Of a DNA stretch of 51,754 nt, positions 7,632-16,428 are shown in pieces. The translations under genes were made by a program, and so were the position numbers. Each line of letters starts with the position of its first letter. Positions within the stretch are counted from its first letter, which is position 1. The notes below the pieces were generated by a model that saw only the letters and a list, made by a program, of their open reading frames with translations, did no database searches and was not told where the DNA came from. This DNA comes from Lachnospiraceae bacterium (GTDB lineage Bacteria; Bacillota; Clostridia; Lachnospirales; Lachnospiraceae), in contig JAJQBK010000038.1 of assembly GCA_021203305.1 (NCBI GenBank), forward strand, positions 1-51,754, read 5' to 3'.

Positions 7632-8060
7632 ATGATAAGGTTAGAGGAGGTCACGCCTGAGAATTGGCGTTATGATTTAAAGGTGGCGGAATCCCAGAAA
7701 AGCTATGTGTCTGATAGTATGAGGTTACTGGCCAGAGCTTACGCGTATCGAAATTATAACAGCGTGGCGCTTGTAATTTACAACGATGATACACCGGTGG
7801 GCATGGCTCTGTACTATGATATTCCGGGAGCGTATGATTTCAGCCAATTGTTTGTTGACAGGAATTATCAGCACAGGGGTTACGGGGAGGAGGCTGCCAG
7901 GCAGATTATTGCGGGGATGAAGGCAGAACACAGGTATGGGAAAATCCTGCTCTGCTATATCGAAGGGAATGAAGCTGCACTTTCATTATATAAAAAGCTG
8001 GGATTTACGCATACAGGGGAGAGCGATGGAGATGAAATTGTGATGGAGCTTGATATTTGA
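7632..8060 (+). CDS. GNAT family N-acetyltransferase
   Basis: A 142-residue single-domain GNAT. The acetyl-CoA loop is in FVDRNYQHRGYGEEAARQI (Q/RxxGxG/A as QHRGYG, about residues 80-85), preceded by strand 4 (DFSQLFVD) and followed by ILLCYIEGNEAALSLYKKLGF, typical of motif B. ATG 7632 follows GAAGGA. Substrate is not evident; relatives include spermidine acetyltransferase-like proteins. Confidence 0.85.
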   Translation: MIRLEEVTPENWRYDLKVAESQKSYVSDSMRLLARAYAYRNYNSVALVIYNDDTPVGMALYYDIPGAYDFSQLFVDRNYQHRGYGEEAARQIIAGMKAEHRYGKILLCYIEGNEAALSLYKKLGFTHTGESDGDEIVMELDI

Positions 8061-8145
8061 GAGTGGCAATCGGGCAGGGAACTTTAATGTATGGAAGCAA
8101 AGTGCTTGCTGCTCATTGTGGTCAGGAAAATAAGCGGGAGGCTTC

Positions 8146-8904
8146 ATGCAGATACGACTGGACAAATTTCTGGCGGATGCGGGGATTGGTACGCGGAGCG
8201 AAGTAAAAAATATCATAAAAAGGAAAGCGGTCACCATCAATGGGGTGTGTGCCGAAAAGCCGGAGATCAAAGTGAACCCAGATATGGACGAGGTTGCCGT
8301 AAATGGGAAATTGACGGCTCCGCGCGGCAATGTGACTTATCTGCTGCATAAACCGGCGGGTTATGTCTGCGCTGTGGGGGACAGCCGCTTTCCTACTGTG
8401 ATGGAGCTGGTGCCCCGGGGCAGGGATCTGTTTCCGGTTGGCCGTCTGGATAAGGACACGGAGGGGCTGCTTCTGATTACAAATGACGGCGCGATGACGC
8501 ACCGCATGCTCTCTCCGAAAAGCCATGTGGACAAAACCTATCTGGCAGTGCTCGATGGCCCGGTGGGGAGCGGATACGCTGCCGCTTTTTCGGAGGGCGT
8601 GGATATCGGTGACGATACGCCGACACTCCCCGCGAAGCTTGTGATCTGCGATATGGCGCATCCGGCGCTTGCGTATTTACCGGAGGAATATCATACAGAT
8701 CTGCGCCCTGGACAGGTGGTGCTTCTGACGATTCAGGAGGGCCGCTACCATCAGGTAAAGCGGATGTTTCATGCTGCGGGGCGGGAGGTTATCTATCTGA
8801 AACGCCTGTCATTCGGGTCATTTGCGCTTCCTCTTTCCCTGAAAAAAGGAGAGGCCGTTCTCTGTGACATGGAGGATTGCCGGGAGGTTCGTTCAATATT
8901 TTAA
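8146..8904 (+). CDS. rsuA: RsuA/RluB-family 16S rRNA pseudouridine synthase
   Basis: A 252-residue enzyme with an N-terminal S4 RNA-binding domain (RLDKFLADAGIGTRSEVKNIIKRKAVTING) and the pseudouridine synthase catalytic motif GRLDKDTEGLLLITNDG, in which the Asp of RLDKDTEG is the catalytic residue. The family isomerises a uridine in ribosomal RNA; RsuA itself acts on U516 of 16S rRNA. The length is normal. ATG 8146 follows GGGAGG. It begins the more conserved part of the window. Confidence 0.85.
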   Translation: MQIRLDKFLADAGIGTRSEVKNIIKRKAVTINGVCAEKPEIKVNPDMDEVAVNGKLTAPRGNVTYLLHKPAGYVCAVGDSRFPTVMELVPRGRDLFPVGRLDKDTEGLLLITNDGAMTHRMLSPKSHVDKTYLAVLDGPVGSGYAAAFSEGVDIGDDTPTLPAKLVICDMAHPALAYLPEEYHTDLRPGQVVLLTIQEGRYHQVKRMFHAAGREVIYLKRLSFGSFALPLSLKKGEAVLCDMEDCREVRSIF

Positions 8905-8954
8905 ATCAGTAGTAATCAATCATAGCAGGCCTTCCCGGAAGAAGGAGGCGCGCA

Positions 8955-9677
8955 GTGCGCAATAAAGAGGTTGTCATCGGCGGTTTGCCGGTGGAGATTA
9001 GCAGAAAGAGCAATCAGAAAAATATCTATATCCGGGTGAAGCCGCCGGAGGGCAACGTTACAGTCAGCGCACCGGCCAGGGTGCCGGACAGAGAGATTGA
9101 GCGGTTTGTCCTGAAGAAAATGCCGGAGATTATGAAAGCCAGGGACAAGGTACTGGCACGGGAGCGTCAGAACAGCCGTGAATATATTTCCGGGGAAACA
9201 CAGTATCTGTGGGGCAGACCCTATCCGCTGCAGGTAGTATATGGAGGGACACGCGGGAATGTCATCCGGACGCCTGAAAAAATAGTCATGACGGTGCCGG
9301 AGGGAACGGAGACCGAAGCAAGAGAGGCGTTATTGAACGAGTGGTACCGGGGCGAGTTAAAGCAGGCGCTTGAAGGCGCGGTTTTGAGATGTGAGAACAG
9401 GACGGGGCTTCACGCGGAGGAATACAGAATCAAAAATATGAAAACCCGGTGGGGCACCTGCAATATCCAGAAACGCAGAATCTGGATTAACCTTCAGCTG
9501 GCGAAGAAGCCGGTGGAGTGCCTTGACTATGTGGTCATACATGAGCTGGTTCATCTGCTGGAAAAAAACCATACGCGCAGATTTTACGCGCTTGTTGAGG
9601 GATTCTGTCCGGCCTGGCGGGAGGCGGAGGGGCTGCTTAAAGAGGCTTTTCCGGATAAATCCCCCGGGGAGCGGTGA
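8955..9677 (+). CDS. YgjP/SprT-like zinc metallopeptidase (M48-type, DUF45)
   Basis: A 240-residue protein with the zinc motif HELVHLLEKNH (HExxH plus a third His) near residue 195 and the preceding MKTRWGTCN...INLQLAKKPVECLDYVVIHEL block typical of YgjP-like proteins. Predicted cytosolic metal-dependent hydrolase; no substrate is known with certainty. GTG 8955 follows GGAGG. Its last 41 bases overlap the end of the convergent XRE gene. Confidence 0.8.
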   Translation: MRNKEVVIGGLPVEISRKSNQKNIYIRVKPPEGNVTVSAPARVPDREIERFVLKKMPEIMKARDKVLARERQNSREYISGETQYLWGRPYPLQVVYGGTRGNVIRTPEKIVMTVPEGTETEAREALLNEWYRGELKQALEGAVLRCENRTGLHAEEYRIKNMKTRWGTCNIQKRRIWINLQLAKKPVECLDYVVIHELVHLLEKNHTRRFYALVEGFCPAWREAEGLLKEAFPDKSPGER

Positions 9678-9870
9678 CCCGGCCCAGCAGATAATCAACG
9701 CTGACGCCATAGAAATCCGCCAGAATGCACAGGTTGGCCAGCGTGGGCAGATACCGCCCCTGCTCGTAAGCGCTGATGGACGCGGCGGAAATGTGGGTGC
9801 ACTGGGATACGTAGCTGATGGTCCAGCAGCGGTTTTCTCTTATTTTCTGAAGCTGGATATGTAAATACAT
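9637..9870 (-). CDS. Small XRE-family (Cro/CI) transcriptional regulator
   Basis: A 77-residue protein whose core is a helix-turn-helix of the Cro/CI type: SYVSQCTHISAASISAYEQGRYLPTLANLCILADFYGVSVDYLLGR. The recognition helix and the final LADFYGVSVDYLLG are classic. The frame extends further upstream, but ATG at 9870 has GGAGG six bases before it and fits the family length. It overlaps the 3' end of the metallopeptidase gene tail to tail. The target operator is unknown. Confidence 0.8.
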   Translation of the reverse strand: MYLHIQLQKIRENRCWTISYVSQCTHISAASISAYEQGRYLPTLANLCILADFYGVSVDYLLGRVTAPRGIYPEKPL

Positions 9871-10031
9871 GGGCGCCTCCGGGGTGCGGCATGGCTGGAA
9901 TAAGCCTGGCCGGCAGTGTATCACGATACTGTGAAATGATCATACCACATCCGGAAGCGGTATTCGGACGATATATCGTCCGAACTGCGGCAGCCGGGTT
10001 ATCAGTGACAGAAATTATACGAATAAAATTT

Positions 10032-10064
10032 CCCTGTTTTTCAGATATTTTATAAAAAACAGGG
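10032..10064. promoter_or_regulatory. 10-bp inverted repeat just upstream of the DegV promoter
   Basis: CCCTGTTTTT (10032-10041) and AAAAACAGGG (10055-10064) are perfect complements with a 13-base loop. It touches the -35 box at 10065 and no gene needs a terminator here, so an operator is more likely. The divergent XRE regulator is a possible ligand; this is inference. Confidence 0.4.
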
Positions 10065-10093
10065 TTGAAATAATCAGAGGATGGGCTTATACT
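10065..10093 (+). promoter_or_regulatory. Promoter for the DegV-like gene
   Basis: TTGAAA (10065-10070), a 17-base spacer and TATACT (10088-10093), 70 bases before the start codon. Confidence 0.65.
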
Positions 10094-10163
10094 AAATCTG
10101 GTTTTCAAAACTACATTTAAGGGTTGAGAAAACGAGAATACAATTCGGGAGAGAGAAGCAGTA

Positions 10164-11053
10164 ATGAGGCAGTTTGAGATTATATGTGACAGCGCATGCG
10201 ACATTCCAAGAGTGGATTGTGAAAAGCAGGGTGTGACCATCGTGCCCTTCTATGTTTCCTTTGACGGGGAGAAGTATGAAAGGGAGGAGATTGATTTCGC
10301 CGTGCGTGATATGTACGACAAGATGGTGCAGAACGCGGGCGTATATCCCAAGACATCTCTGCCGTCCGTGCAGGATTACGTAGATTATATGGAGCCGCTT
10401 GTTAATGAGGGAAAAACGGTGCTCTGCATTACCTTTACCTCTCACATGAGCAGCGCTTTCCAGTCCGCGGTGGCGGCGGCGGAGCTTGTGAGAGACGAGC
10501 ATGAGGGCGCGACGGTGGTGGTCCTGGACAGCGAGCAGGCTACCGTGGCGGAGGGATTATTTTTAAAGCAGGCCATCCGGCTGCGCGACAGGGGGCTTGA
10601 GGTCCACGAGGCAGCGCAGAAGCTGGTGGAGCTGAAAAAGACCTCGAGAATTTTTACACCGTGGCGGACCTGGAGTATCTGATCCACGGCGGCAGAATCG
10701 GCAAGGCCATTGGTCTGGCCGGCAGCATCCTGAAGCTTCAGCCCATGATCGTCTTTAAGGATGGAGAGCTGGAGGCCGCGGGAGTCTGCAGAAACAGGAC
10801 GAAGGCGACGAAAAAGATCATTGACCTTCTGGATTCCCATGTAAGGGAAGGAAACCTGAATCCCGGTGATTATGATTTTTCCATCGGCTTTGGCTATGAT
10901 CCGAAGGAAGGGCAGGCGCTGAAGATTATGGTGGATACCTGGCTGAAGAGCAACGGCGCCGAGGCGTCTGTGGAGGTATACCAGATTGGCGCGACCATCG
11001 GAGTGCATAACGGACCATACCCGCTGGGGCTTGGCATGATAAAGAAGGTATAA
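10164..11053 (+). pseudogene. DegV family fatty-acid-binding protein, split by a frameshift
   Basis: The two halves together match a full-length DegV protein (about 295 residues), a fatty-acid carrier that presents fatty acids to the FakA kinase. The first half (10164-10682) has the N-terminal IICDSACDIP and TSLPSVQDY motifs. The second half continues in another frame with VADLEYLIHGGRIGKAIGLAG, then ends IGVHNGPYPLGLGMIKK. The join is at TTTTT 10651-10655: one more T would restore RIFYTVADLEYL without a break. Cause may be a true mutation, slippage, or a homopolymer sequencing error. ATG 10164 follows GGGAGAGA. Confidence 0.8.
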
Positions 11054-11056
11054 TCT

Positions 11057-11260
11057 ATGAACCCGGAAGAAAGAGAGATAGAGGATATCCTGAAAATTCT
11101 GGACGATTTCACGGCCCGGGGCGAGAGCCGGCTGAAGATTCAGACAGAGGGAAATATCCCGCCAGGGCAGACGGAGAAGATCTATCATCTGGGCCGCTGC
11201 GATGTGGGAAGCCCCTGGGCCCGCGGTCAGGCCTTCGATGTGCTGGAGCCGGAGAAGTAA
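11057..11260 (+). CDS. Small hypothetical protein
   Basis: 67 residues starting three bases after the DegV stop, with GAAGG upstream. It is charged and probably soluble, with no motif I recognise (middle: YHLGRCDVGSPWARGQAFDVL). Tight linkage to the DegV gene and a terminator right behind it support a real gene. Function unknown. Confidence 0.55.
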   Translation: MNPEEREIEDILKILDDFTARGESRLKIQTEGNIPPGQTEKIYHLGRCDVGSPWARGQAFDVLEPEK

Positions 11261-11286
11261 ATATTCAGATATGTTCAGCTGTGATG

Positions 11287-11313
11287 ATACCCGGCCATGC
11301 GCCGGGTATTTTT
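11287..11313 (+). terminator. Rho-independent terminator after the DegV operon
   Basis: ATACCCGGC / GCCGGGTAT, a 9-bp stem with a five-base loop, followed by TTTT. It points in the plus direction. Confidence 0.8.
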
Positions 11314-11377
11314 GTGTGAGGAAGCCGCGGCTGACGGAGCAGAGACGGGCATATTCCTGACATGCACGTTGTTTCGG

Positions 11378-12286
11378 CTATTGCAGGATAACGCACTGAT
11401 TTCCGCGGGAGGAAAAAACGCTTTCAAAGGCGTCTCTGTCATATTCCGCCAGACCGGAGATGGGGTCGGCGACAGTTACGGTATCCTCCGTATAGCCGAT
11501 GAGAACCGCGCCGTGGTCGTTGCTGCTCCACTCCACCCATTCGCCCTCCCCGGTATACCAGCCCTCCGGCGTCAGTCTTGTCTCCATATCGATGGTGACC
11601 CATACCACAACGGGAACGTCCTGGCTGACAATGAAATACAGGTCATCGAAGCTGATGCCGGTCAGGTCATTTGCCCTCATATCGCTTCCCATATCCTCCA
11701 GATAGGCGTCAGCAGCGGTCACGATGGCCGGTGTGCCGCAGATATAACCGGAGGAAAAGGGATCACCCACAAAATATTCATTCAGATCAGGGCCATATTT
11801 CAGGCCGTCGCTTCCATAATAAAAAATCGCTTCCGCCGTGGGCAGATATTCCGAGGCCATGGTGATTTTGTCCGCGTCAAATCCGTAATAGCATAATGCC
11901 ATGGTCAATGCCGTGATTTCGCAGCCGGTGGGCAGCTCCGGATTCTGGAGGATAATTTCAAAATCCCCGATCAGATGCTCGGAGGGAGTCTCCACGGAGG
12001 TCCGCGCGGATGCGTCAGAAGAAATTCCGCCGGCGTTGAGCACGGCGGAACCGGAGGCTTCGCCGTTAGCATTGGTTTCGCCGGTATTGCCTGTATTCAG
12101 AGAGCTGCCCAGTTCTGTGGCAATTACTCTGGGAACGGTAGTTTTGCTGAAAATGAGATCCGGCACAGATATTTTTTCATGCGCCAGCACACCGAGCAGA
12201 AAGCCGTCAATAAACAGCAGCAGAACTGTCGTATAAAACAGCGGATGGATTCGCCTGCGTCCGCGATGCTTTTTCCCATTTTTCAT
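11378..12286 (-). CDS. C39-like cysteine peptidase, membrane-anchored
   Basis: A 302-residue protein with a basic N-terminus and one membrane segment (about 16-36: LFYTTVLLLFIDGFLLGVL), a low-complexity Ser/Gly/Asn/Thr linker to about residue 100, then a papain-like peptidase_C39_2 domain. The catalytic Cys is probably C122 in ELPTGCEITALTMAL, the His H258 in NDHGAVLIGY and the Asp D274 in VADPISG. It should sit on the outside of the membrane and cleave peptides or act on the wall; substrate unknown. The gene starts after GAGG on the minus strand and faces the DegV operon. Confidence 0.8.
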   Translation of the reverse strand: MKNGKKHRGRRRIHPLFYTTVLLLFIDGFLLGVLAHEKISVPDLIFSKTTVPRVIATELGSSLNTGNTGETNANGEASGSAVLNAGGISSDASARTSVETPSEHLIGDFEIILQNPELPTGCEITALTMALCYYGFDADKITMASEYLPTAEAIFYYGSDGLKYGPDLNEYFVGDPFSSGYICGTPAIVTAADAYLEDMGSDMRANDLTGISFDDLYFIVSQDVPVVVWVTIDMETRLTPEGWYTGEGEWVEWSSNDHGAVLIGYTEDTVTVADPISGLAEYDRDAFESVFSSRGNQCVILQ

Positions 12287-12540
12287 TGAAGAGTTCCTCT
12301 CTTTTCATAAAATATCTGCTGCGACATCCATACAGGAGGCTGTGTTGGCCTGGCGAAACAGGAAACGACTTATGTCACTTGCTATAGAGCCGCTCACGGG
12401 CTGTGTAAGCAGTCATTCCCTGCGCGAGCGTGTATACCAAAGCGTAAGGGATAGATGAATCAATTCCGCCTCAGAGTTGTAACAAACCTGAATCAGTTTT
12501 TGGCGTGTATGGCAATGCTTTTACCCGGGGAATGCCCTTT

Positions 12541-12564
12541 TTGGCACGAAAATTGGCACGAAAA
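12541..12564 (+). repeat. Tandem 12-bp direct repeat upstream of the ileS promoter
   Basis: TTGGCACGAAAA occurs twice in immediate succession, ending 14 bases before the -35 box. It may bind an activator or be a slippage product. Confidence 0.6.
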
Positions 12565-12578
12565 AATCAAAATCCCTC

Positions 12579-12607
12579 TTTACAAATGAAAAAAATGATA
12601 TTAAGAT
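12579..12607 (+). promoter_or_regulatory. Promoter of the T-box-ileS transcript
   Basis: TTTACA (12579-12584), a 17-base spacer and TAAGAT (12602-12607). The transcript would start near 12614, just before the first T-box element. Confidence 0.65.
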
Positions 12608-12613
12608 AGCAAA

Positions 12614-12918
12614 GACAAGTACGCGCCAGCTGCCCATATATTCCGGACAGTTGTGAGCAGTGAATACACAAATGCATTGATGAAGACAGTAATCTCATCA
12701 GGGAAGCCTCAGCGAGCCGGGGAGGGTGGAAGCCCGGCGCGGACTGGTGAAGACGAAGATCACTTCTGAGCAGCCGGGTGAAAGGAGACGAGTAGCCTGT
12801 GGCCGGCATCCCGCCGTTATCGGGAAACATATAAAACCGGAAGACGGGGAGTATGCGTAACAGGTGGTTTGAGAAGTATTGCGGCTTCTTCCTTTTACGG
12901 GAGGAGGCTTATTTTTTT
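12614..12918 (+). promoter_or_regulatory. T-box leader (tRNA-Ile sensing) controlling ileS
   Basis: Elements in the expected order: AGTAA near 12682, the distal stem I loop (CAGCGAGCCGGGGAGGGTGG), a specifier ATC at 12759-12761 followed by A, AGTAG near 12791, the stem III signature CCGCCGTTATCGGG (about 12811-12824), and a T-box-like AGGTGGTTTG in which TGGT (12865-12868) can pair with the ACCA end of uncharged tRNA-Ile. The terminator is GCTTCTTCC (12884-12892) with GGAGGAGGC (12900-12908), including two G-U pairs, then a T-run to 12918. Uncharged tRNA-Ile should favour read-through into ileS. The T-box sequence itself departs from the usual AGGGTGGNACCGCG. Confidence 0.85.
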
Positions 12919-12925
12919 GCGAAAG

Positions 12926-12973
12926 CTCAGGAACTGTCACGAAATAACCTGCTATTTCGTGACAGTTCCTGAG
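12926..12973. repeat. 21-bp perfect palindrome, copy 1 of a dispersed repeat
   Basis: 12926-12946 is the exact reverse complement of 12953-12973, loop ACCTGC. The core GGAACTGTCACGAAATA recurs at 16366-16406 (minus) and 49327-49364 (plus). It lies between the T-box terminator and the ileS ribosome binding site, has no T-tract, and would form a very stable hairpin in the read-through mRNA. Confidence 0.85.
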
Positions 12974-13046
12974 GAAAAATAAATCAGTGCGCGGACTGTC
13001 TGTTTCCGGCGCAAAGAGCAATATTTTGATCTGAAGGAGGAAAATC

Positions 13047-16000
13047 ATGTACAACAAAGTATCTCCGGACCTGAATTTTGTGGAGAGAGAGAAGAAAACT
13101 GAGAAATTCTGGTCTGACAATGACATTTTCCGTAAATCCATGGAAAACAGGAAGGGCTGCCCGACCTATACCTTTTATGACGGCCCGCCGACCGCCAACG
13201 GCAAGCCCCATATCGGCCATGTGCTGACCCGTGTGATCAAGGATATGATTCCCCGCTACCGCACCATGAAGGGCTATATGGTGCCCCGCAAGGCCGGCTG
13301 GGATACCCACGGCCTGCCGGTGGAGATCGTGGTGGAGAAGGAGCTGGGCCTGGACGGCAAGGACCAGATCGAGGAATACGGCCTGGAGCCGTTCATCGAC
13401 AAGTGCAAGGAGAGCGTCTGGAAATACAAGGGCATGTGGGAGGATTTCTCCAAAACTGTGGGCTTCTGGGCCGACATGGACAACCCCTACGTGACCTATC
13501 ATGATGATTATATCGAGTCCGAGTGGTGGGCGTTAAAGGAAATCTGGAATAAGGGTCTTTTGTATAAGGGCTTCAAGATCGTGCCCTACTGCCCCCGCTG
13601 CGGCACCCCTCTGTCCGCACAGGAGGTAGCCCAGGGCTATAAGACAGTCAAAGAGCGCTCCGCGGTGGTGCGCTTCAAGGTGGTGGGTGAGAACGCTTAT
13701 TTCCTGGCCTGGACTACCACGCCCTGGACCCTGCCCTCCAACCTGGCGCTCTGCGTGAACCCTGACGAGACTTATTGCAAGGTGAAGGCCGCGGACGGCT
13801 ACACCTACTATATGGCGCAGGCGCTGCTGGACACCGTGCTCGGAAAGCTGGGAAATGAAGAGACGCCGGCCTATGAGGTGCTGGAAACCTATGTCGGCAA
13901 AGACCTGGAATATAAGGAATACGAGCCCCTGTTCGCCTGTGCCGGAGAGGCGGCCGCAAAGCAGAATAAAAAAGCGTTCTTTGTCACCTGTGATAACTAC
14001 GTCACCATGTCCGATGGTACCGGCATCGTTCACATCGCGCCGGCCTTCGGTGAGGACGACAGCCGGGTGGGCAGAGATTATGACCTGCCTTTCGTACAGT
14101 TTGTGGATAGCAAGGGAAACATGAGCGAGGAGACTCCCTACGCCGGTCTTTTCGTGAAAAAAGCGGACCCGGAGGTGATTAAGGATCTGGACGCGAGTGG
14201 CCAGCTTTTCGACGCGCCCAAATTTGAGCATGACTATCCCCACTGCTGGCGCTGTGACACCCCGCTGATTTACTACGCGCGCGAGTCCTGGTATATCCGG
14301 GAGACCGCGGTGCGCGATGATCTGGTGAGAAACAACAACACCGTCAACTGGATTCCCGAATCCATCGGCAAAGGCCGTTTCGGCAACTGGCTGGAGAATA
14401 TTCAGGACTGGGCCATCTCCCGCAACCGTTACTGGGGGACTCCCTTAAATATCTGGGAATGCTCCTGCGGTTATCAGGAGTGTATCGGCAGCCGGGCGGA
14501 GTTGGCCAAAAAGGCCGGCGATCCGGAGGCGGCGAAGGTGGAGCTGCACCGGCCATATATTGATGAAGTGACCTACACCTGCCCGAAGTGCGGCGGCACC
14601 ATGCACCGGGTGCCGGAGGTCATCGACTGCTGGTTTGATTCCGGCGCCATGCCCTTTGCCCAGCATCATTATCCCTTTGAAAATCAGGAGCTGTTCAAAG
14701 AGCAGTTCCCGGCTCAGTTTATCTCCGAGGCGGTGGACCAGACCAGAGGGTGGTTCCACGCGCTGATGGCGGAGGGCACCTTATTATTTAACTGCAGCCC
14801 CTATGAGAACGTCATTGTGCTGGGCCATGTGCAGGATGAGAACGGCCAGAAGATGAGTAAGAGCAAGGGCAACGCGGTGGATCCCTTTGACACGCTGGAC
14901 AAGCACGGGGCGGACGCCATCCGCTGGTATTTTTATTCCAATTCCGCGCCCTGGCTGCCCAACCGCTTCCATGACAAGGCAGTGACCGAGGGCCGCAGCA
15001 AGTTCATGGGCACTCTGTGGAACACCTACGCGTTTTTTGTCCTGTATGCCAATATTGACAATTTTGACGCGACGAAATATGAGCTGGAATATGAGAAGCT
15101 GACCGTCATGGACCGATGGCTTCTGTCCAGATTAAATTCCATGATCAAGGAAGTGGATCATGATCTGGAGAATTACCGCATTCCCGAGGCGGCCAGAGCC
15201 CTGGAAGCCTTTGTGGACGACATGAGCAACTGGTATGTGCGCCGCAGCAGAGAGCGCTTCTGGGCAAAGGGCATGGAGCAGGACAAGATCAACGCCTACA
15301 TGACCCTGTACACGGCGCTGGTGTCCTTCTGCAAATGCGCCGCTCCCATGATTCCCTTTATGACTGAGGAAATCTACCGGAATCTGGTCTGCTCCATCGA
15401 CAAGTCCGCGCCGGAGAGCATTCACCTTTGTGACTATCCGGTGGCGGATGAGAACCTGATCGATGAAAAGCTGGAGTCCGACATGGAGGAGTTGCTAAAG
15501 ATTGTGGTCATGGGCCGGGCCGCCAGAAACGCCTCCGGGCTGAAAAACCGTCAGCCCATCGGCGAGATGGTGGTCAAGGCGCCGTCCGTGCTGGATCAGC
15601 TCTATACCGATATCATCGCGGACGAGCTGAATATCAAGGAAGTGAAGTTTGTGGACGATGTGTCGTCGTTCACCACCTATACCTTCAAGCCGCAGTTGCG
15701 CACCGTGGGTCCGAAGTATGGCAAACAGCTGGGCGGAATCCAGAAGACGCTGGCTTCCCTTGACGGCAACGCCGCCTACGCGCAGCTAAAGAGCGAGGGC
15801 GCGTTGAAATTTACGGTCAACGACGTGGAAGTGGTGCTGACCGAGGACGACTTGCTGATCGACACCAAACAGCAGGAGGGCTACGCGATTGAGGCGGATA
15901 ATACCGTTACTGTGGCGCTGAGCACCAGCCTGACTGAGGAGCTGATCGAGGAAGGCAACGTCAATGAGATCATCAGCAAGATTCAGACCATGAGAAAGGA

Positions 16001-16199
16001 CGCCGGCTTCGAGGTCATGGATCATATCCGTGTCTCTCTGAACGGCAATGCCGCGCTTTCCGCCGTCATTGAGAAAAATAAGGACGCGGTCGCGGGCAAG
16101 GTCCTGGCGGAAGAGATTACCGCAGATACGGACTTCGCGACTTCGAAGGAGTGGAGTATCAACGGGCAGAAGGTTGTGATTTCGCTGGAGAAATGCTGA
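13047..16199 (+). CDS. ileS: Isoleucyl-tRNA synthetase (type 2-like)
   Basis: A 1050-residue class I synthetase that charges tRNA-Ile. The HIGH motif is PHIGH at residues 54-58 and the KMSKS loop (GQKMSKSKGN) lies near residue 605. The editing (CP1) domain lies between them, with TTPWTLPSN and DGTGIVHIAPAFGEDD. The length and the opening (SPDLNFVEREKKTEKFW) resemble the eukaryote-like type 2 enzymes, a class in which low mupirocin sensitivity has been reported; whether that holds here is not shown. AAGGAGG lies seven bases before ATG 13047. Expression is controlled by the T-box leader. Shell-side neighbours are unrelated. Confidence 0.95.
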   Translation: MYNKVSPDLNFVEREKKTEKFWSDNDIFRKSMENRKGCPTYTFYDGPPTANGKPHIGHVLTRVIKDMIPRYRTMKGYMVPRKAGWDTHGLPVEIVVEKELGLDGKDQIEEYGLEPFIDKCKESVWKYKGMWEDFSKTVGFWADMDNPYVTYHDDYIESEWWALKEIWNKGLLYKGFKIVPYCPRCGTPLSAQEVAQGYKTVKERSAVVRFKVVGENAYFLAWTTTPWTLPSNLALCVNPDETYCKVKAADGYTYYMAQALLDTVLGKLGNEETPAYEVLETYVGKDLEYKEYEPLFACAGEAAAKQNKKAFFVTCDNYVTMSDGTGIVHIAPAFGEDDSRVGRDYDLPFVQFVDSKGNMSEETPYAGLFVKKADPEVIKDLDASGQLFDAPKFEHDYPHCWRCDTPLIYYARESWYIRETAVRDDLVRNNNTVNWIPESIGKGRFGNWLENIQDWAISRNRYWGTPLNIWECSCGYQECIGSRAELAKKAGDPEAAKVELHRPYIDEVTYTCPKCGGTMHRVPEVIDCWFDSGAMPFAQHHYPFENQELFKEQFPAQFISEAVDQTRGWFHALMAEGTLLFNCSPYENVIVLGHVQDENGQKMSKSKGNAVDPFDTLDKHGADAIRWYFYSNSAPWLPNRFHDKAVTEGRSKFMGTLWNTYAFFVLYANIDNFDATKYELEYEKLTVMDRWLLSRLNSMIKEVDHDLENYRIPEAARALEAFVDDMSNWYVRRSRERFWAKGMEQDKINAYMTLYTALVSFCKCAAPMIPFMTEEIYRNLVCSIDKSAPESIHLCDYPVADENLIDEKLESDMEELLKIVVMGRAARNASGLKNRQPIGEMVVKAPSVLDQLYTDIIADELNIKEVKFVDDVSSFTTYTFKPQLRTVGPKYGKQLGGIQKTLASLDGNAAYAQLKSEGALKFTVNDVEVVLTEDDLLIDTKQQEGYAIEADNTVTVALSTSLTEELIEEGNVNEIISKIQTMRKDAGFEVMDHIRVSLNGNAALSAVIEKNKDAVAGKVLAEEITADTDFATSKEWSINGQKVVISLEKC

Positions 16200-16213
16200 A
16201 AAAAAGGGTGAAG

Positions 16214-16241
16214 GGGTCAGTTCCTCAACGGGAACTGACCC
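16214..16241 (+). terminator. Hairpin after ileS (weak terminator)
   Basis: GGGTCAGTTCC / GGAACTGACCC, 11 bp with a six-base loop, 14 bases after the stop codon. The tail is only moderately T-rich (a GATTTTTG a little later), so it may partly act as an mRNA-stabilising hairpin. Confidence 0.55.
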
Positions 16242-16300
16242 TGAATTTCGGATTTTTGACTGAAATCAGGTGATTTTTACTTTCTTTTGAGAAAAAGCTG

Positions 16301-16309
16301 TGGTATACT
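16301..16309 (+). promoter_or_regulatory. Extended -10 promoter upstream of glgP
   Basis: TGGTATACT is an extended -10 element (TGn + TATACT). No clear -35 box at 17 bases; extended -10 promoters tolerate this. The transcript would carry the dispersed repeat copy at 16366-16406 in its leader. Confidence 0.5.
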
Positions 16310-16365
16310 CTCCGTGTATGCGTTAAGCAGACTTACACCATTATGATTTCAAAAACACTCGATAA

Positions 16366-16406
16366 GGAACTGGCGCAGGATGCATAAGCTGTTTCGTGAC
16401 AGTTCC
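16366..16406 (-). repeat. Dispersed repeat, copy 2
   Basis: Read on the minus strand it begins GGAACTGTCACGAAACAG and ends CGCCAGTTCC; the outer GGAACTG/CAGTTCC pair. It aligns with copy 3 (49327-49364) over about 38 bases, almost all differences being C/T or A/G changes. It ends 10 bases before the glgP ribosome binding site. Confidence 0.75.
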
Positions 16407-16428
16407 AAAAACCACAGGAGGCTATGGA

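Noticed and set aside
11297-11896. A 199-codon plus-strand frame opposite the C39 peptidase gene
   Set aside because: The peptidase on the minus strand has a membrane segment and catalytic motifs; this frame begins in the terminator hairpin.
12350-12540. Possible tRNA or small RNA gene upstream of the ileS promoter
   Set aside because: I could not fold a cloverleaf and found no promoter-terminator pair; only imperfect inverted repeats are present.
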